From the NCBI GenBank assembly GCA_039889035.1, contig JBDQQY010000004.1, forward strand, positions 1 through 64,000: a DNA stretch of 64,000 nucleotides, read 5' to 3'. The notes under the pieces were generated by a model, which had not been told where the DNA came from, made no database searches, and saw only the letters and a program-made list of their open reading frames with translations. Positions within the stretch are counted from its first letter, which is position 1; every line of letters begins with the position of its first letter. This document shows, in pieces, positions 17,807 to 25,442 of this stretch. Both the position numbers and the translations under genes were made by a program. The stretch is from Plantactinospora sp039889035 (GTDB lineage: Bacteria; Actinomycetota; Actinomycetes; Mycobacteriales; Micromonosporaceae).

Positions 17807-18754
17807 GTGACCCCCGCGCTGGAACCGATCCGCAAGATCGCCGCGTACGCGATTTGCACCGATTCAACCGACCGCGTGCTCCTGGTCCGGGCCTCCTCCC
17901 GGTCCGGAACGCCCGGTGTCTGGTCGCTGCCCGGCGGTGCCGTCGACCACGGCGAGGACCCGAACCACACGGTGGTACGCGAGACCGCCGCCGAGACCGG
18001 CCTCTCCGTCTCGGTCGTCGGCCTGCGGGACGTCCTCGCCGACATGAGATCGCTGCCGCACCGTGGCGTCACGATCCACACCGACCGCCTGCTCTACCAG
18101 GTCTCCGTTCGCGGCGGCACGCTCTGCGACCGGGTCGGCCAGCCGACCGACCTGGCCCGCTGGCACACCCTGGAAGAGGCGGAGAAGCTGCTGCTGCGGC
18201 CGTTCACCGCGCGTGCCCTCGGCCTGCCCAGCGGGCCGATCGACCTGCGGCCGGAGGAGGCGCCGGAGTTCCCGTCCTTCCACGCCGTACCCGGGCCGGA
18301 CGGGCTGCACCGGGCCCAGCGCTTCGCGGCGTACGCCGTGGCCACCGATCCGGACGGCCGGGTGCTGCTGACCCGGGTCGCCGACGGCTATCCCGGGGCG
18401 GGCTGCTGGCACCTGCCCGGCGGCGGCACCGACTACGGCGAGCAGCCGGGTGCGGCACTGATCCGGGAACTGGTCGAGGAGACCGGGCAGTGCGGCCGGC
18501 TGGTCGAGCTGATCGGGGTGGCGAGCCACCGGGACGCCGCCTCGCTCGGCCCCGAGGGCTATCCGATCGACTGGCACGGCGTACGCGCCTTCTACCGGGT
18601 GGTCGTCGACTCGCCCGCGCCGCCGACCGTCGGTGACGTCGGCGGCTCCACCTCGGAGGCCCGCTGGTTCGGCCGGGACGAGTTGGAGGCGCTGCCGGTG
18701 GACCGGCTGACCGAGGTGACCGCCGAGGCCGTACAGGCGGCCCGGCTGGGCTGA
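17807..18754 (+). CDS. Protein with two tandem Nudix hydrolase domains (first Nudix box degenerate)
   Basis: 315 aa from GTG 17807 (GGGAG 11 nt upstream). Nudix domain 1 (about residues 1-140) has the box GAVDHGE-x7-RETAAETGL, in which the first Glu of the canonical EE pair is Ala. Domain 2 (about 160-310) has an intact box GGTDYGE-x7-RELVEETGQ. Both domains start with an AAYA(I/V) strand and contain GVWSLPGGA or GCWHLPGGG. Nudix enzymes hydrolyse nucleoside diphosphates linked to another moiety; the substrate is unknown. The weakened first box suggests that domain 1 is catalytically poor or structural. A close paralogue follows 178 bp downstream. Confidence 0.88.
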   Translation: MTPALEPIRKIAAYAICTDSTDRVLLVRASSRSGTPGVWSLPGGAVDHGEDPNHTVVRETAAETGLSVSVVGLRDVLADMRSLPHRGVTIHTDRLLYQVSVRGGTLCDRVGQPTDLARWHTLEEAEKLLLRPFTARALGLPSGPIDLRPEEAPEFPSFHAVPGPDGLHRAQRFAAYAVATDPDGRVLLTRVADGYPGAGCWHLPGGGTDYGEQPGAALIRELVEETGQCGRLVELIGVASHRDAASLGPEGYPIDWHGVRAFYRVVVDSPAPPTVGDVGGSTSEARWFGRDELEALPVDRLTEVTAEAVQAARLG

Positions 18755-18932
18755 CCACCGCCCGATTCCGCCCCGCCCCGCCTGCGGCCGTCCGATTCCC
18801 CGACCCCGCCCGATTCCCGACCCCGCCCGTGGGCCGGCCGCTGTCCCGACCGGCACTCGATTCCCGACCCGCCCGGGTGGGCTGCCTTCCCGACCGGCAT
18901 GATCGGTGCGGCGCGGGCGAAGGGGGACGGCG

Positions 18933-19862
18933 GTGCGACGGCGACGGCGGATCGGGGCGTACGGGCTGTGTCGGGACGGCGAGCGGGTGCTGCTCGCCCG
19001 GGGATCCGCGACCTCACACTTTCCCGGCGTCTGGCAACTACCCGGTGGCGGCGTCGAGCACGGGGAGCACCCGAGAGCGGCGGTGCACCGCGAGTTCGTC
19101 GAGGAGACCGGGCTGACCGTCGCGGTGACCGGGCTGCGGGTGGTGCTCGCCGACGTGATCCGGCTGGCCGGCGTCGACGGGCCGGTGGCCGAGCACACCG
19201 ACCGGATCGTCTACGACGTCGTACCGGCCGGCGGCACGCTGCGTGCCGAGGCGGGCGGCGGCACCGACCAGGTCGCCTGGGTCGCCCCGGACGACCTGGC
19301 CGGGCTGGTCCTGATGCCGTTCACCGCCGAGCTGCTCGGCCGCCCGGCGGACCCGCTGCCCGAGGGCACCGGACCCGCCACGGACGGCAACGGACCCGCG
19401 TCGGACGGCGCCGAGCGCCCGGCACCGGTCGACCGGTATCAGCGTTTCGCGGCGTACGGGCTGGCCACCGATCCCGCCGGCCGGATCCTGCTGACCCGGA
19501 TCGCGACCGGGTTCCCCGGTGCCGGCCGGTGGCACCTGCCCGGCGGCGGTACCGACCACGGCGAGCAGCCGGTGAGCGCGCTGCTGCGGGAGCTGGTCGA
19601 GGAGACCGGACAGCTCGGCCGGGTGACCGGGCTGCTGCACGTGTCGCACCGGCACAACACCGCCGAGTTCGGCCCCGAGGGCCGGCCGCTGGACTGGCAC
19701 GGAGTCCGGGTGATCTACCGGGTCGAGGTCGAGGCGCCCACCGAGGCGAGGGTGACCGAGGCGGCGGGTGGCTCGACCGAGACCGCCGGCTGGTTCTCCC
19801 GGGCCGAGGTGGCGGAGCTGCCGCGTACCGAGGTGGTGGACGCGGCGTTGTCCCTGATGTAG
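18933..19862 (+). CDS. Second protein with two tandem Nudix hydrolase domains
   Basis: 309 aa from GTG 18933, chosen because AGGGGG lies at a normal distance; an in-frame GTG at 18906 would add nine residues. Both Nudix boxes look intact: GGVEHGE-x7-REFVEETGL in domain 1 and GGTDHGE-x7-RELVEETGQ in domain 2. Domain 2 is strikingly like domain 2 of the upstream gene (RFAAYGLATDP, GAGRWHLPGGGTDHGEQP, LDWHGVRVIYRV), so the pair arose by duplication of a two-domain gene. Between the domains is an Asp/Gly/Pro-rich linker. The 18755-18905 spacer is C-rich with repeated CCGATTCCC-type words. Substrates unknown. Confidence 0.87.
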   Translation: MRRRRRIGAYGLCRDGERVLLARGSATSHFPGVWQLPGGGVEHGEHPRAAVHREFVEETGLTVAVTGLRVVLADVIRLAGVDGPVAEHTDRIVYDVVPAGGTLRAEAGGGTDQVAWVAPDDLAGLVLMPFTAELLGRPADPLPEGTGPATDGNGPASDGAERPAPVDRYQRFAAYGLATDPAGRILLTRIATGFPGAGRWHLPGGGTDHGEQPVSALLRELVEETGQLGRVTGLLHVSHRHNTAEFGPEGRPLDWHGVRVIYRVEVEAPTEARVTEAAGGSTETAGWFSRAEVAELPRTEVVDAALSLM

Positions 19863-19955
19863 CGCGGGGCTGCCGGCGCGGGGCCGTCGATCGGTTGGTC
19901 GCCGGGTCGGGAACGCGGAAATCTCTCCCGAAACGATGGTGGTGACTGGTTCGGT

Positions 19956-20193
19956 TAGAGTTGCAGGCGGGCCCGACAGCATGCCGCCGCGGGGGTAGCG
20001 TCCCGGATGGGGAGGTCTGACTGCCTCGGGACGGTTTGGGAGAAATACCCCTCAGGCAGCTATCGCCAATCCCTGCTGTCTGTGCGATGGTGTAGGCCGC
20101 AATTGGTTGCCGGCCAAGGAGTCCCGGCGCCCGATGCGCTTGGGCGGGTGCCGCCACGGTGGCGGACAAGTTGACCCGGTGATGGAGGGAAAC
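19956..20193 (+). promoter_or_regulatory. Candidate promoter and structured leader upstream of pssA
   Basis: TAGAGT at 19956-19961 is a plausible -10. The remaining ~225 nt before pssA are lower in GC and can fold: CTGCCT pairs with AGGCAG around a GGG...CCC inner stem near 20020-20065. No known riboswitch consensus was recognised. The rest of the 330-bp gap (19863-19955) shows nothing. Confidence 0.35.
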
Positions 20194-21204
20194 GTGCCGA
20201 GAGCCCCATGGCGTCGGCGTCGTACGTCGGACAGCCCGCGCCCGGCAGGGCGTCGCTGGGCAGGGCGGCTGCGCCGCAGCGGCACGTTCGCCCGGCAGGT
20301 GCTGCTGGTCCGGGTGGGACGCCGGGAGTACGACCCGGCCGACGCCGGTCCCAGCGCCCTCGGGCGGCCCGACCGCCTCTACACCGAGGACTCCGCCCCG
20401 CTCGACCCGTACGGCGTCGGCCGGCTGACCGCAGCCGAGATCGAGGCGGCCGTCCCGGTGAGCCCGGCCGTCGGCCCGGCCGACCCGGTCGACGCCCCCG
20501 GCCCGGCGATGGCGATCCCGCTGCTGCCCGGCGAGCGGACCATGGCGCGCCGGGTCAAGTTCGCCGTGGTCAACGCCTGCACCCTGGCCAGCCTGACGCT
20601 CGGGCTACTCGCCATCTTCCAGGCGATGCAGGGTGACGTGCGGGTCGCGGCGTACTGCCTGATCGCCTGTGTGGCGTTCGACGGCCTCGACGGGGCGCTG
20701 GCCCGCAAGATGGGCGTGGCCAGCCCGTTCGGTGCCCAGATGGACTCGCTGGCCGACATGTGCTCGTTCGGCCTGGCCGCCCCGGTGGTGGTCTACGCCT
20801 CGCTGGTGGGCTCGGTCTCGACCGCCGCCGCCGGGGTGGCCTGCGCGCTCGTCGCCACCTGCGCGGCGATCCGGCTCGCCCGGTTCAACGTCTCGCCCAA
20901 GGACGGGCGGTTCTTCTGCGGGGTGCCGACCACGATGGCGGCGGCGGTGCTCGCCCTCGCGGTGCTGATCGGGCTGCCGGTCTCCGGCGAGGTGCAGGTG
21001 GCCGGCGTGGGGCTGCTCGCCTTCGCCATGGTCTCCAGCTTCCCGTACGCCAAGCTGGCCCGCCTGATCAAGCTGCCGCCGTGGCTGTGGCTGGCCCCGG
21101 TGATCGGCGCTCTGATCGACATCCGGCTCACCTTCGCGATCCTGGTGGTCGGCTACCTGGTCAGCGGGCCGCTGCTCTGGTGGCGCCAGCGTCGCACCGC
21201 CTGA
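20194..21204 (+). CDS. pssA: CDP-diacylglycerol-serine O-phosphatidyltransferase
   Basis: 336 aa from GTG 20194 (GGAGGGA just upstream). The CDP-alcohol phosphotransferase signature DG-x2-AR-x8-G-x3-D-x3-D is complete (D166 to D188: DGALARKM ... GAQMDSLAD), followed by five to six TM helices. It makes phosphatidylserine from CDP-DAG and serine, the substrate of the convergent psd. Family members are usually 230-290 aa; this one has an extra ~110-residue basic then Ala/Pro-rich N-terminus before the first TM region (RVKFAVVNACTLASLTLG). Confidence 0.93.
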   Translation: MPRAPWRRRRTSDSPRPAGRRWAGRLRRSGTFARQVLLVRVGRREYDPADAGPSALGRPDRLYTEDSAPLDPYGVGRLTAAEIEAAVPVSPAVGPADPVDAPGPAMAIPLLPGERTMARRVKFAVVNACTLASLTLGLLAIFQAMQGDVRVAAYCLIACVAFDGLDGALARKMGVASPFGAQMDSLADMCSFGLAAPVVVYASLVGSVSTAAAGVACALVATCAAIRLARFNVSPKDGRFFCGVPTTMAAAVLALAVLIGLPVSGEVQVAGVGLLAFAMVSSFPYAKLARLIKLPPWLWLAPVIGALIDIRLTFAILVVGYLVSGPLLWWRQRRTA

Positions 21205-21316
21205 CCCGTAGCGACCCGGCCGATCGCCCGGCCGCCGGGAGGTCCGGCCGCCGGGGAAGTCCGGGTGGCGGGAAGTCCGGGTGGCGGCGGAACGCGGGAA
21301 ATCCTCGGAATTCGAA

Positions 21317-21352
21317 CGTGCCGCAGCGTCACGACGGTGACCCTGCGGCACG
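21317..21352. terminator. Bidirectional hairpin between pssA and psd
   Basis: CGTGCCGCAG / CTGCGGCACG 10-bp stem, one C-C mismatch, then GTCAC/GTGAC and a GACG tetraloop: an almost perfect 34-nt hairpin. Just before it (about 21254-21288) a GGAAGTCCGGGTGGCG unit is repeated twice in tandem. Confidence 0.8.
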
Positions 21353-21422
21353 GCCGTCTCCGGCGACACCGGAATGCGTCCGGCGCATGGCCCGGCCGGC
21401 TAGGCCGGGCCCACACCTCCGG

Positions 21423-22676
21423 TCAGCGCCAGCGGGCGATCACGGAGGATCCCCCGATGACCCGTTCGCCCGGGCCGACCACCGGCTCGGCCGCGTCGGC
21501 CGGCAGGTAGACGTCGGTGCGCGACCCGAACCGGATCAGGCCGAACCGTTCGCCCCGGGCCAGCAGCGCGCCGATCGGCGCCCGCTGCACGATCCGCCGG
21601 GCGATCAGGCCGGTCCGCTGGGCCACCACCACCGTGCCGTGGTCGGTGTCGAGCACCGTGTACGCGGCGACGTTGTGCTCCGCGTCCGGTTTCATCGCGG
21701 CCGCGAAGCCACCGTCCGCGACGAAGTAGTCGACCACCTTGCCGGCCACTGGCGAGCGGTTGACGTGCACGTCCAGCACGGAGAGGAAGACCGCGACCCG
21801 GAGGAACTCGCCGTCGCCGAAGCGCTCGTCCCGGAGCCGCTGCACGGAGAGCACCTGACCGTCGGCGGCGGCGACCACGGCGGACTCGTCGTCCGGGATG
21901 TCCCGCTCCGGATCCCGGAAGAACGCGGCCACCGGGCCGGCGGCCAGCGCGGGCACCAGCCAGAGCCGGGACTTCGGCCGGGTGACCCGGGTGAGCGCGG
22001 CGAACCCCAGCGCGATACCGGCCGCCGCGACCCCGTTGGAGTCGATGTGCATCCGGCGGGTCAGCGGAATGCTCGACGTCCGGTAGGCGGGCGCCAACCG
22101 GGCCGCCACCGAGACCTCGGCCGGGGTGAACCGGAGCCGGTGCGCGCGGACCGGAGGCTGGTTGACCAGGACGAGGTCGGTGCCGACGCCGAACAGCGCG
22201 CTCTGCCGTTCGAGTTCGCCGACCGCGCCCGGGGCCCGGCCGGGCAGCGCGGGCACCAGCACGCTGAGCACCCCGCCGTCGGTCAGGTACTTGGCCAGCC
22301 CGTCCAGCGCGGTCCGGGTCTCCTCGGCGCTGCCGGCCAGCGGTTCGGCGGCGATCACCACGTCCGCCGCGTCCGCCTCGGCCAGCGAGTCGGCGACCCG
22401 TACCCGCTGGGCGGTCCACTGCCCGAGGGCCGTGATGTGGTCCCGGAGCTGGTCGGCGGCGAGCGCGTCCGCCGGCACGACGGTGAGTACGTCGCCGGGG
22501 AGCAGTGCGTCTACCGCTGCGGCCAGTACGGACGAGTCGGTGGTGGCCCCGACCAGCAGGGTGGTCTTCGGACCGTGGTGCCGGGACATCTCGGTGGTGA
22601 GGACGCGGGCGGCGCGCTCGCCGACGCGGACCGGACGGCCTGGGCCGGTGGCGCGTACGGCGGGGGACTGGGTCAT
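21423..22676 (-). CDS. psd: Phosphatidylserine decarboxylase fused to an N-terminal methyltransferase-like domain
   Basis: 417 aa. Residues ~210-417 form a compact (archaeal-type, PSD-B) decarboxylase: FFRDPERDIP, VFLSVLDVHVNRSPVAG, GLIARRIVQRAPIGALLARG and the self-processing site VIGGSSVIARWR, where cleavage between G409 and S410 would create the pyruvoyl cofactor. It converts PS to PE at the membrane. Residues ~1-200 resemble a Rossmann-type methyltransferase (TTLLVGATTDSSVLAAAVDA, DVVIAAEPL, GLAKYLTDGGVLSVLVPALP) with no intact glycine-rich SAM motif. The start ATG 22676 has AGGAG upstream. Orientation is convergent with pssA rather than an operon. Confidence 0.9.
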   Translation of the reverse strand: MTQSPAVRATGPGRPVRVGERAARVLTTEMSRHHGPKTTLLVGATTDSSVLAAAVDALLPGDVLTVVPADALAADQLRDHITALGQWTAQRVRVADSLAEADAADVVIAAEPLAGSAEETRTALDGLAKYLTDGGVLSVLVPALPGRAPGAVGELERQSALFGVGTDLVLVNQPPVRAHRLRFTPAEVSVAARLAPAYRTSSIPLTRRMHIDSNGVAAAGIALGFAALTRVTRPKSRLWLVPALAAGPVAAFFRDPERDIPDDESAVVAAADGQVLSVQRLRDERFGDGEFLRVAVFLSVLDVHVNRSPVAGKVVDYFVADGGFAAAMKPDAEHNVAAYTVLDTDHGTVVVAQRTGLIARRIVQRAPIGALLARGERFGLIRFGSRTDVYLPADAAEPVVGPGERVIGGSSVIARWR

Positions 22677-22836
22677 CTCGGGCGGGCTCCTCGCGAGGTC
22701 AGGACGGGCGGCTGCCGATAGCGGCGCAGGCTACGCGGTGGGCGGTTTTCCGGCCGCTGGTACGCCGACCGGCCGGCAGAGGCGCAAACCTCCGCCGGCC
22801 AGTTTAGGCACGGCCTGACCGACTCGCACCGATCGT

Positions 22837-22874
22837 GCGGGTCGCTCGTCGCGTCACGCGGGTCGCTCGTCGCG
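22837..22874. repeat. Two copies of a 17-bp direct repeat, period 21 bp
   Basis: GCGGGTCGCTCGTCGCG at 22837-22853 and 22858-22874, straddling the stop codon of the following (-) membrane protein gene. Confidence 0.75.
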
Positions 22875-23696
22875 CCGGTCCGCCGGGATGGGGTCCCCGG
22901 GTGGGTGTCCGGTCGACCGGTCCGGCTCCGTCCCGCCCGCGCCGCCGGTCGCCGTTCCGTCCCCAGCGACCGGTCCCGCCTCGCCAGCCCCGGCCGATCG
23001 GGCCTCGTCAGCCCCGGTGCCGGCCGGGGCTGACGGGTCACCGGTCGGCCTCGGGAGTGCCTCGGTGTCCCGGTCGGACAGCTCGTCGGTGGGTCGGGGC
23101 AGGGACTCGACGGTCGCCCGGGGGAAGAGTTCGGCGGTGGGCCGCTCGAACGTCTCTCCGGCCGGCCGGTCGAACTCCGCCGTGCGGTACGGGCCGGCCT
23201 CCCCGGCCGGGTCCCGGTCGAACTGGTCGGTCGCGTCCCGGTCGAACTGGTCGGTCGCGTCCCGGTCGAACCGCTCGGCCGGCGGGTCCGGGTCGAACCG
23301 CACGGCCGGCGCGTCCGGGTCGAACCGCTCGGCCGGCGGGTCCGGGTCGAACCGCACGGTCGGGTTCCCGTACGACGGCCCGGGCGGGTCCCGGTCGAAG
23401 AGCGTGCCGAGGGGGGCGTCGGCCGGCCCGGTGCCCGTGACGTCGGCGCCGGTCGGTGCGGCCGGGGATCCCGGAGCAGGCGCGGCCGGTACCGCCGCCG
23501 GCCGCCGCCCGGACCGGTTGGCCCGGAGGGCGCCGACCAGGCCCAGCGTGCCGACTCCGATCAGGCCGCCGGCCACCAGCCAGCCGATGGCCGGCAGTGT
23601 GAGGTTCATGAGCTGCGCGAACAGCCACCAGGCGGCAACGCCGAGGAAGATCAGGGCGAACGTCAGCGACACCCCGTCGGTACGGTGCGCCTTCAT
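22854..23696 (-). CDS. Two-TM membrane protein with acidic FDPD/FDRD repeats
   Basis: 280 aa. Two TM helices near the N-terminus (SLTFALIFLGVAAWWLFAQL and an IGWLVAGGLIGVGTLGLVGA stretch) are followed by a ~210-residue disordered tail with repeats such as RFDPDPPAE and QFDRDATD and later Glu/Thr/Pro-rich text. The family is unknown. Its ATG overlaps the TGA of the upstream LiaF/PspC gene (ATGA at 23693-23696), so it is translationally coupled to the envelope-stress module and probably acts with it; in other actinobacteria a small membrane protein is often found in this place. Confidence 0.78.
   Translation of the reverse strand: MKAHRTDGVSLTFALIFLGVAAWWLFAQLMNLTLPAIGWLVAGGLIGVGTLGLVGALRANRSGRRPAAVPAAPAPGSPAAPTGADVTGTGPADAPLGTLFDRDPPGPSYGNPTVRFDPDPPAERFDPDAPAVRFDPDPPAERFDRDATDQFDRDATDQFDRDPAGEAGPYRTAEFDRPAGETFERPTAELFPRATVESLPRPTDELSDRDTEALPRPTGDPSAPAGTGADEARSAGAGEAGPVAGDGTATGGAGGTEPDRSTGHPPGDPIPADRRDERPA
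23211..23363. repeat. Tandem 24/27-bp coding repeats
   Basis: Six units: two of 24 bp (GTCCCGGTCGAACTGGTCGG...), then 27-bp units starting GTCC(C/G)GGTCGAACCG. They encode the FD(P/R)D repeats of the overlapping membrane protein. Confidence 0.85.
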
Positions 23697-25306
23697 CGAG
23701 TCACCTCCGCGGTGGCGGCGTCGACCGACAGGTCGAGCAGCAGCTTGCCGCCACCGGGGCCGTCCTCGCCGAGGTCGGTCACCTCCCGTTGGCCGCCGTC
23801 GAAGTTGCTGTACCTGCGCTCCAGGACCAGGGCGTCGCCCGCGTTCACGTCGAGTCGTACGGTCACGTCGACGGTGGGCGGCAGGATCACCTTCACCTCG
23901 CCGAGGTCGACGTCCACGCTCACCCGGGCGTCCCGGCCGGTGAAGTCGATCCGGGTCAGGTCGAGCGTGGCGTTGCCGAGCCGGGTCTCGTAGCGGTCGG
24001 CCATCACCTCGTAGCTGGCCGGTACCCAGAGCACGTCCTCCTCGCTACGCAACCGGGTGTAGGACTCGGCGACCGTGGAGATGCCCAGGGCGCTGGCCGC
24101 GACCAGCCCGAGGGCGATCAGCCAGCGGGCCCGGCCGAACCAGGCCCCGACCAGCAGCCCGAGTGCGATGGTCACCAGGACGGCGGCGAAGTAGGTGGAC
24201 GGCATGACCCGGATCGCGTTGGTCAGATCCAGGATCGCGACCACGCCGATCGCCACGAAGATCATCGAGAAGGTGGCGGCACCCAGCGGGGAGCGCTCAC
24301 GCGGCCGCTTCGGTTGCTTCGGCTTCTTCGGCGGTGGTGGCGGCGGAGCCGGCCGGGCAGCGTACGGGCCGTGCGGCGCGAACGGTGCCCGGTAGCCCCC
24401 CGGCACGGGCGGCACGGGCGGCACGCCCGGATGCGGTCCGGTCGGTACGGCCACCGGTGGCGGGCCCGCCGGCCAGGCGGGGGCCGGCGGGGCCGGGGCG
24501 GCCATCGCGGGCCCGCCGGGGTAGCCCGGTGCGGCGGTCGGCTGCGGCGGGTACCAGCCCGGATGTCCGGGTGCGGCCGGCGGAGGCACCGGCTGGCCGG
24601 GTCCCGGGTACGGATAGCCGGTCGGCGGCGGGGGCCCGGCACCCGGTTGCCAGTACGGACCGGTCCGGTTCCGGTCCCGGTTGAGCAGCAGCGCGCCGCC
24701 GATCAGGACGGCCGCGCCGAGCAGGACAGCCCGGTAGGTGTCGGTCACGATGAAGCCGAACATCACCGCGGCGAGGATGCCGAGCACCAGCACGGTGACC
24801 GGGGACATGCTCGACCGGCCCCGGCCCAGCATCGACTCCACCGGCGAGGCGGTGTCGCCCTCGGAGGGGATGATCAGCCACGCGGCGAGGTATACCAGCA
24901 GGCCGATCCCGCCGAAGAAGCCGAGTACGGCGAGGAGGACCCGCCAGAGGATCGGGTCGCTGTTCGTGGCCCGGCCGATCGCGGCGCAGACCCCGGCCAG
25001 GTAGCGCCCCTCGCTCGGCCGGACCAGTCCGTACCGATAGGTGAAGCCGAACTCCGGCGGGGGCCCGCCGGCTCCGGGCGGCGGTGGTCCGCCGGGGCCG
25101 GGTGGTGGTCCGGGGGGCGGGGTCGCGCCGGGCGGCGGTGGCCAGCCCGTACCCGGTGGCGGTGCGTCCGGCGGCTCGGCCCGCTCGGGGCCGGCGGCGG
25201 GGCCCGGCGTGCCGGGTGCCTCCGGGGTCGGACCAGTGCTGTCCGCTCGGTCGGGGCCGCCCGCCGGACCGGGCGTTCCACGGGCGGCGGCAGCGTCGTC
25301 GGTCAT
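23693..25306 (-). CDS. PspC-LiaF-like envelope stress membrane protein
   Basis: 537 aa from ATG 25306. The order is: a Pro/Gly-rich N-terminus (~85 aa); a PspC domain (VRPSEGRYLAGVCAAIGR, WRVLLAVLGFFGGIGLLVYL, WLIIPSEGD); two TM helices; a second Pro/Tyr/Gly-rich linker of ~130 aa; four TM helices; and a C-terminal LiaF-like beta domain (NATLDLTRIDF, VSVDVDLGEVKVILPP, GDALVLERRYSNFDGG). LiaF-type proteins restrain a cognate LiaS-like kinase when the envelope is intact. The gene is divergent from exactly such a kinase plus its regulator, and coupled by a 4-bp overlap to the next membrane protein gene. Confidence 0.9.
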   Translation of the reverse strand: MTDDAAAARGTPGPAGGPDRADSTGPTPEAPGTPGPAAGPERAEPPDAPPPGTGWPPPPGATPPPGPPPGPGGPPPPGAGGPPPEFGFTYRYGLVRPSEGRYLAGVCAAIGRATNSDPILWRVLLAVLGFFGGIGLLVYLAAWLIIPSEGDTASPVESMLGRGRSSMSPVTVLVLGILAAVMFGFIVTDTYRAVLLGAAVLIGGALLLNRDRNRTGPYWQPGAGPPPPTGYPYPGPGQPVPPPAAPGHPGWYPPQPTAAPGYPGGPAMAAPAPPAPAWPAGPPPVAVPTGPHPGVPPVPPVPGGYRAPFAPHGPYAARPAPPPPPPKKPKQPKRPRERSPLGAATFSMIFVAIGVVAILDLTNAIRVMPSTYFAAVLVTIALGLLVGAWFGRARWLIALGLVAASALGISTVAESYTRLRSEEDVLWVPASYEVMADRYETRLGNATLDLTRIDFTGRDARVSVDVDLGEVKVILPPTVDVTVRLDVNAGDALVLERRYSNFDGGQREVTDLGEDGPGGGKLLLDLSVDAATAEVTR

Positions 25307-25340
25307 GCTCCGATCCTCCGCCGTCGCAGGTCCGGCCGGC

Positions 25341-25370
25341 CTCAGGCGACAACCCTGAGCCCACCCTGAG
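25341..25370. promoter_or_regulatory. Candidate operator in the divergent LiaF/kinase promoter region
   Basis: CCCTGAG occurs at 25353-25359 and 25364-25370, 11 bp apart (one helical turn), and CTCAGG at 25341-25346 forms an inverted repeat with the first copy. The site sits within the 136-bp divergent intergenic region, the expected place for autoregulation by the LuxR-type regulator encoded next door. Inference only. Confidence 0.4.
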
Positions 25371-25442
25371 ATATCCCGCGTGGGAAGTCCGGGGAGTCCC
25401 CATGGCTGCTGAGCCCGCGGACGTGTGACGATCGGAGCGTCG

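Noticed and set aside
19956..20193. Known riboswitch classes upstream of pssA (TPP, cobalamin, FMN, glycine, SAM, 6C RNA)
   Set aside because: None of the consensus words was present; only generic stems were seen, so it is left as an unclassified leader.
23211..23363. CRISPR-like repeats
   Set aside because: Units of 24-27 bp directly abut without spacers and keep the reading frame of a membrane protein; they are coding tandem repeats.
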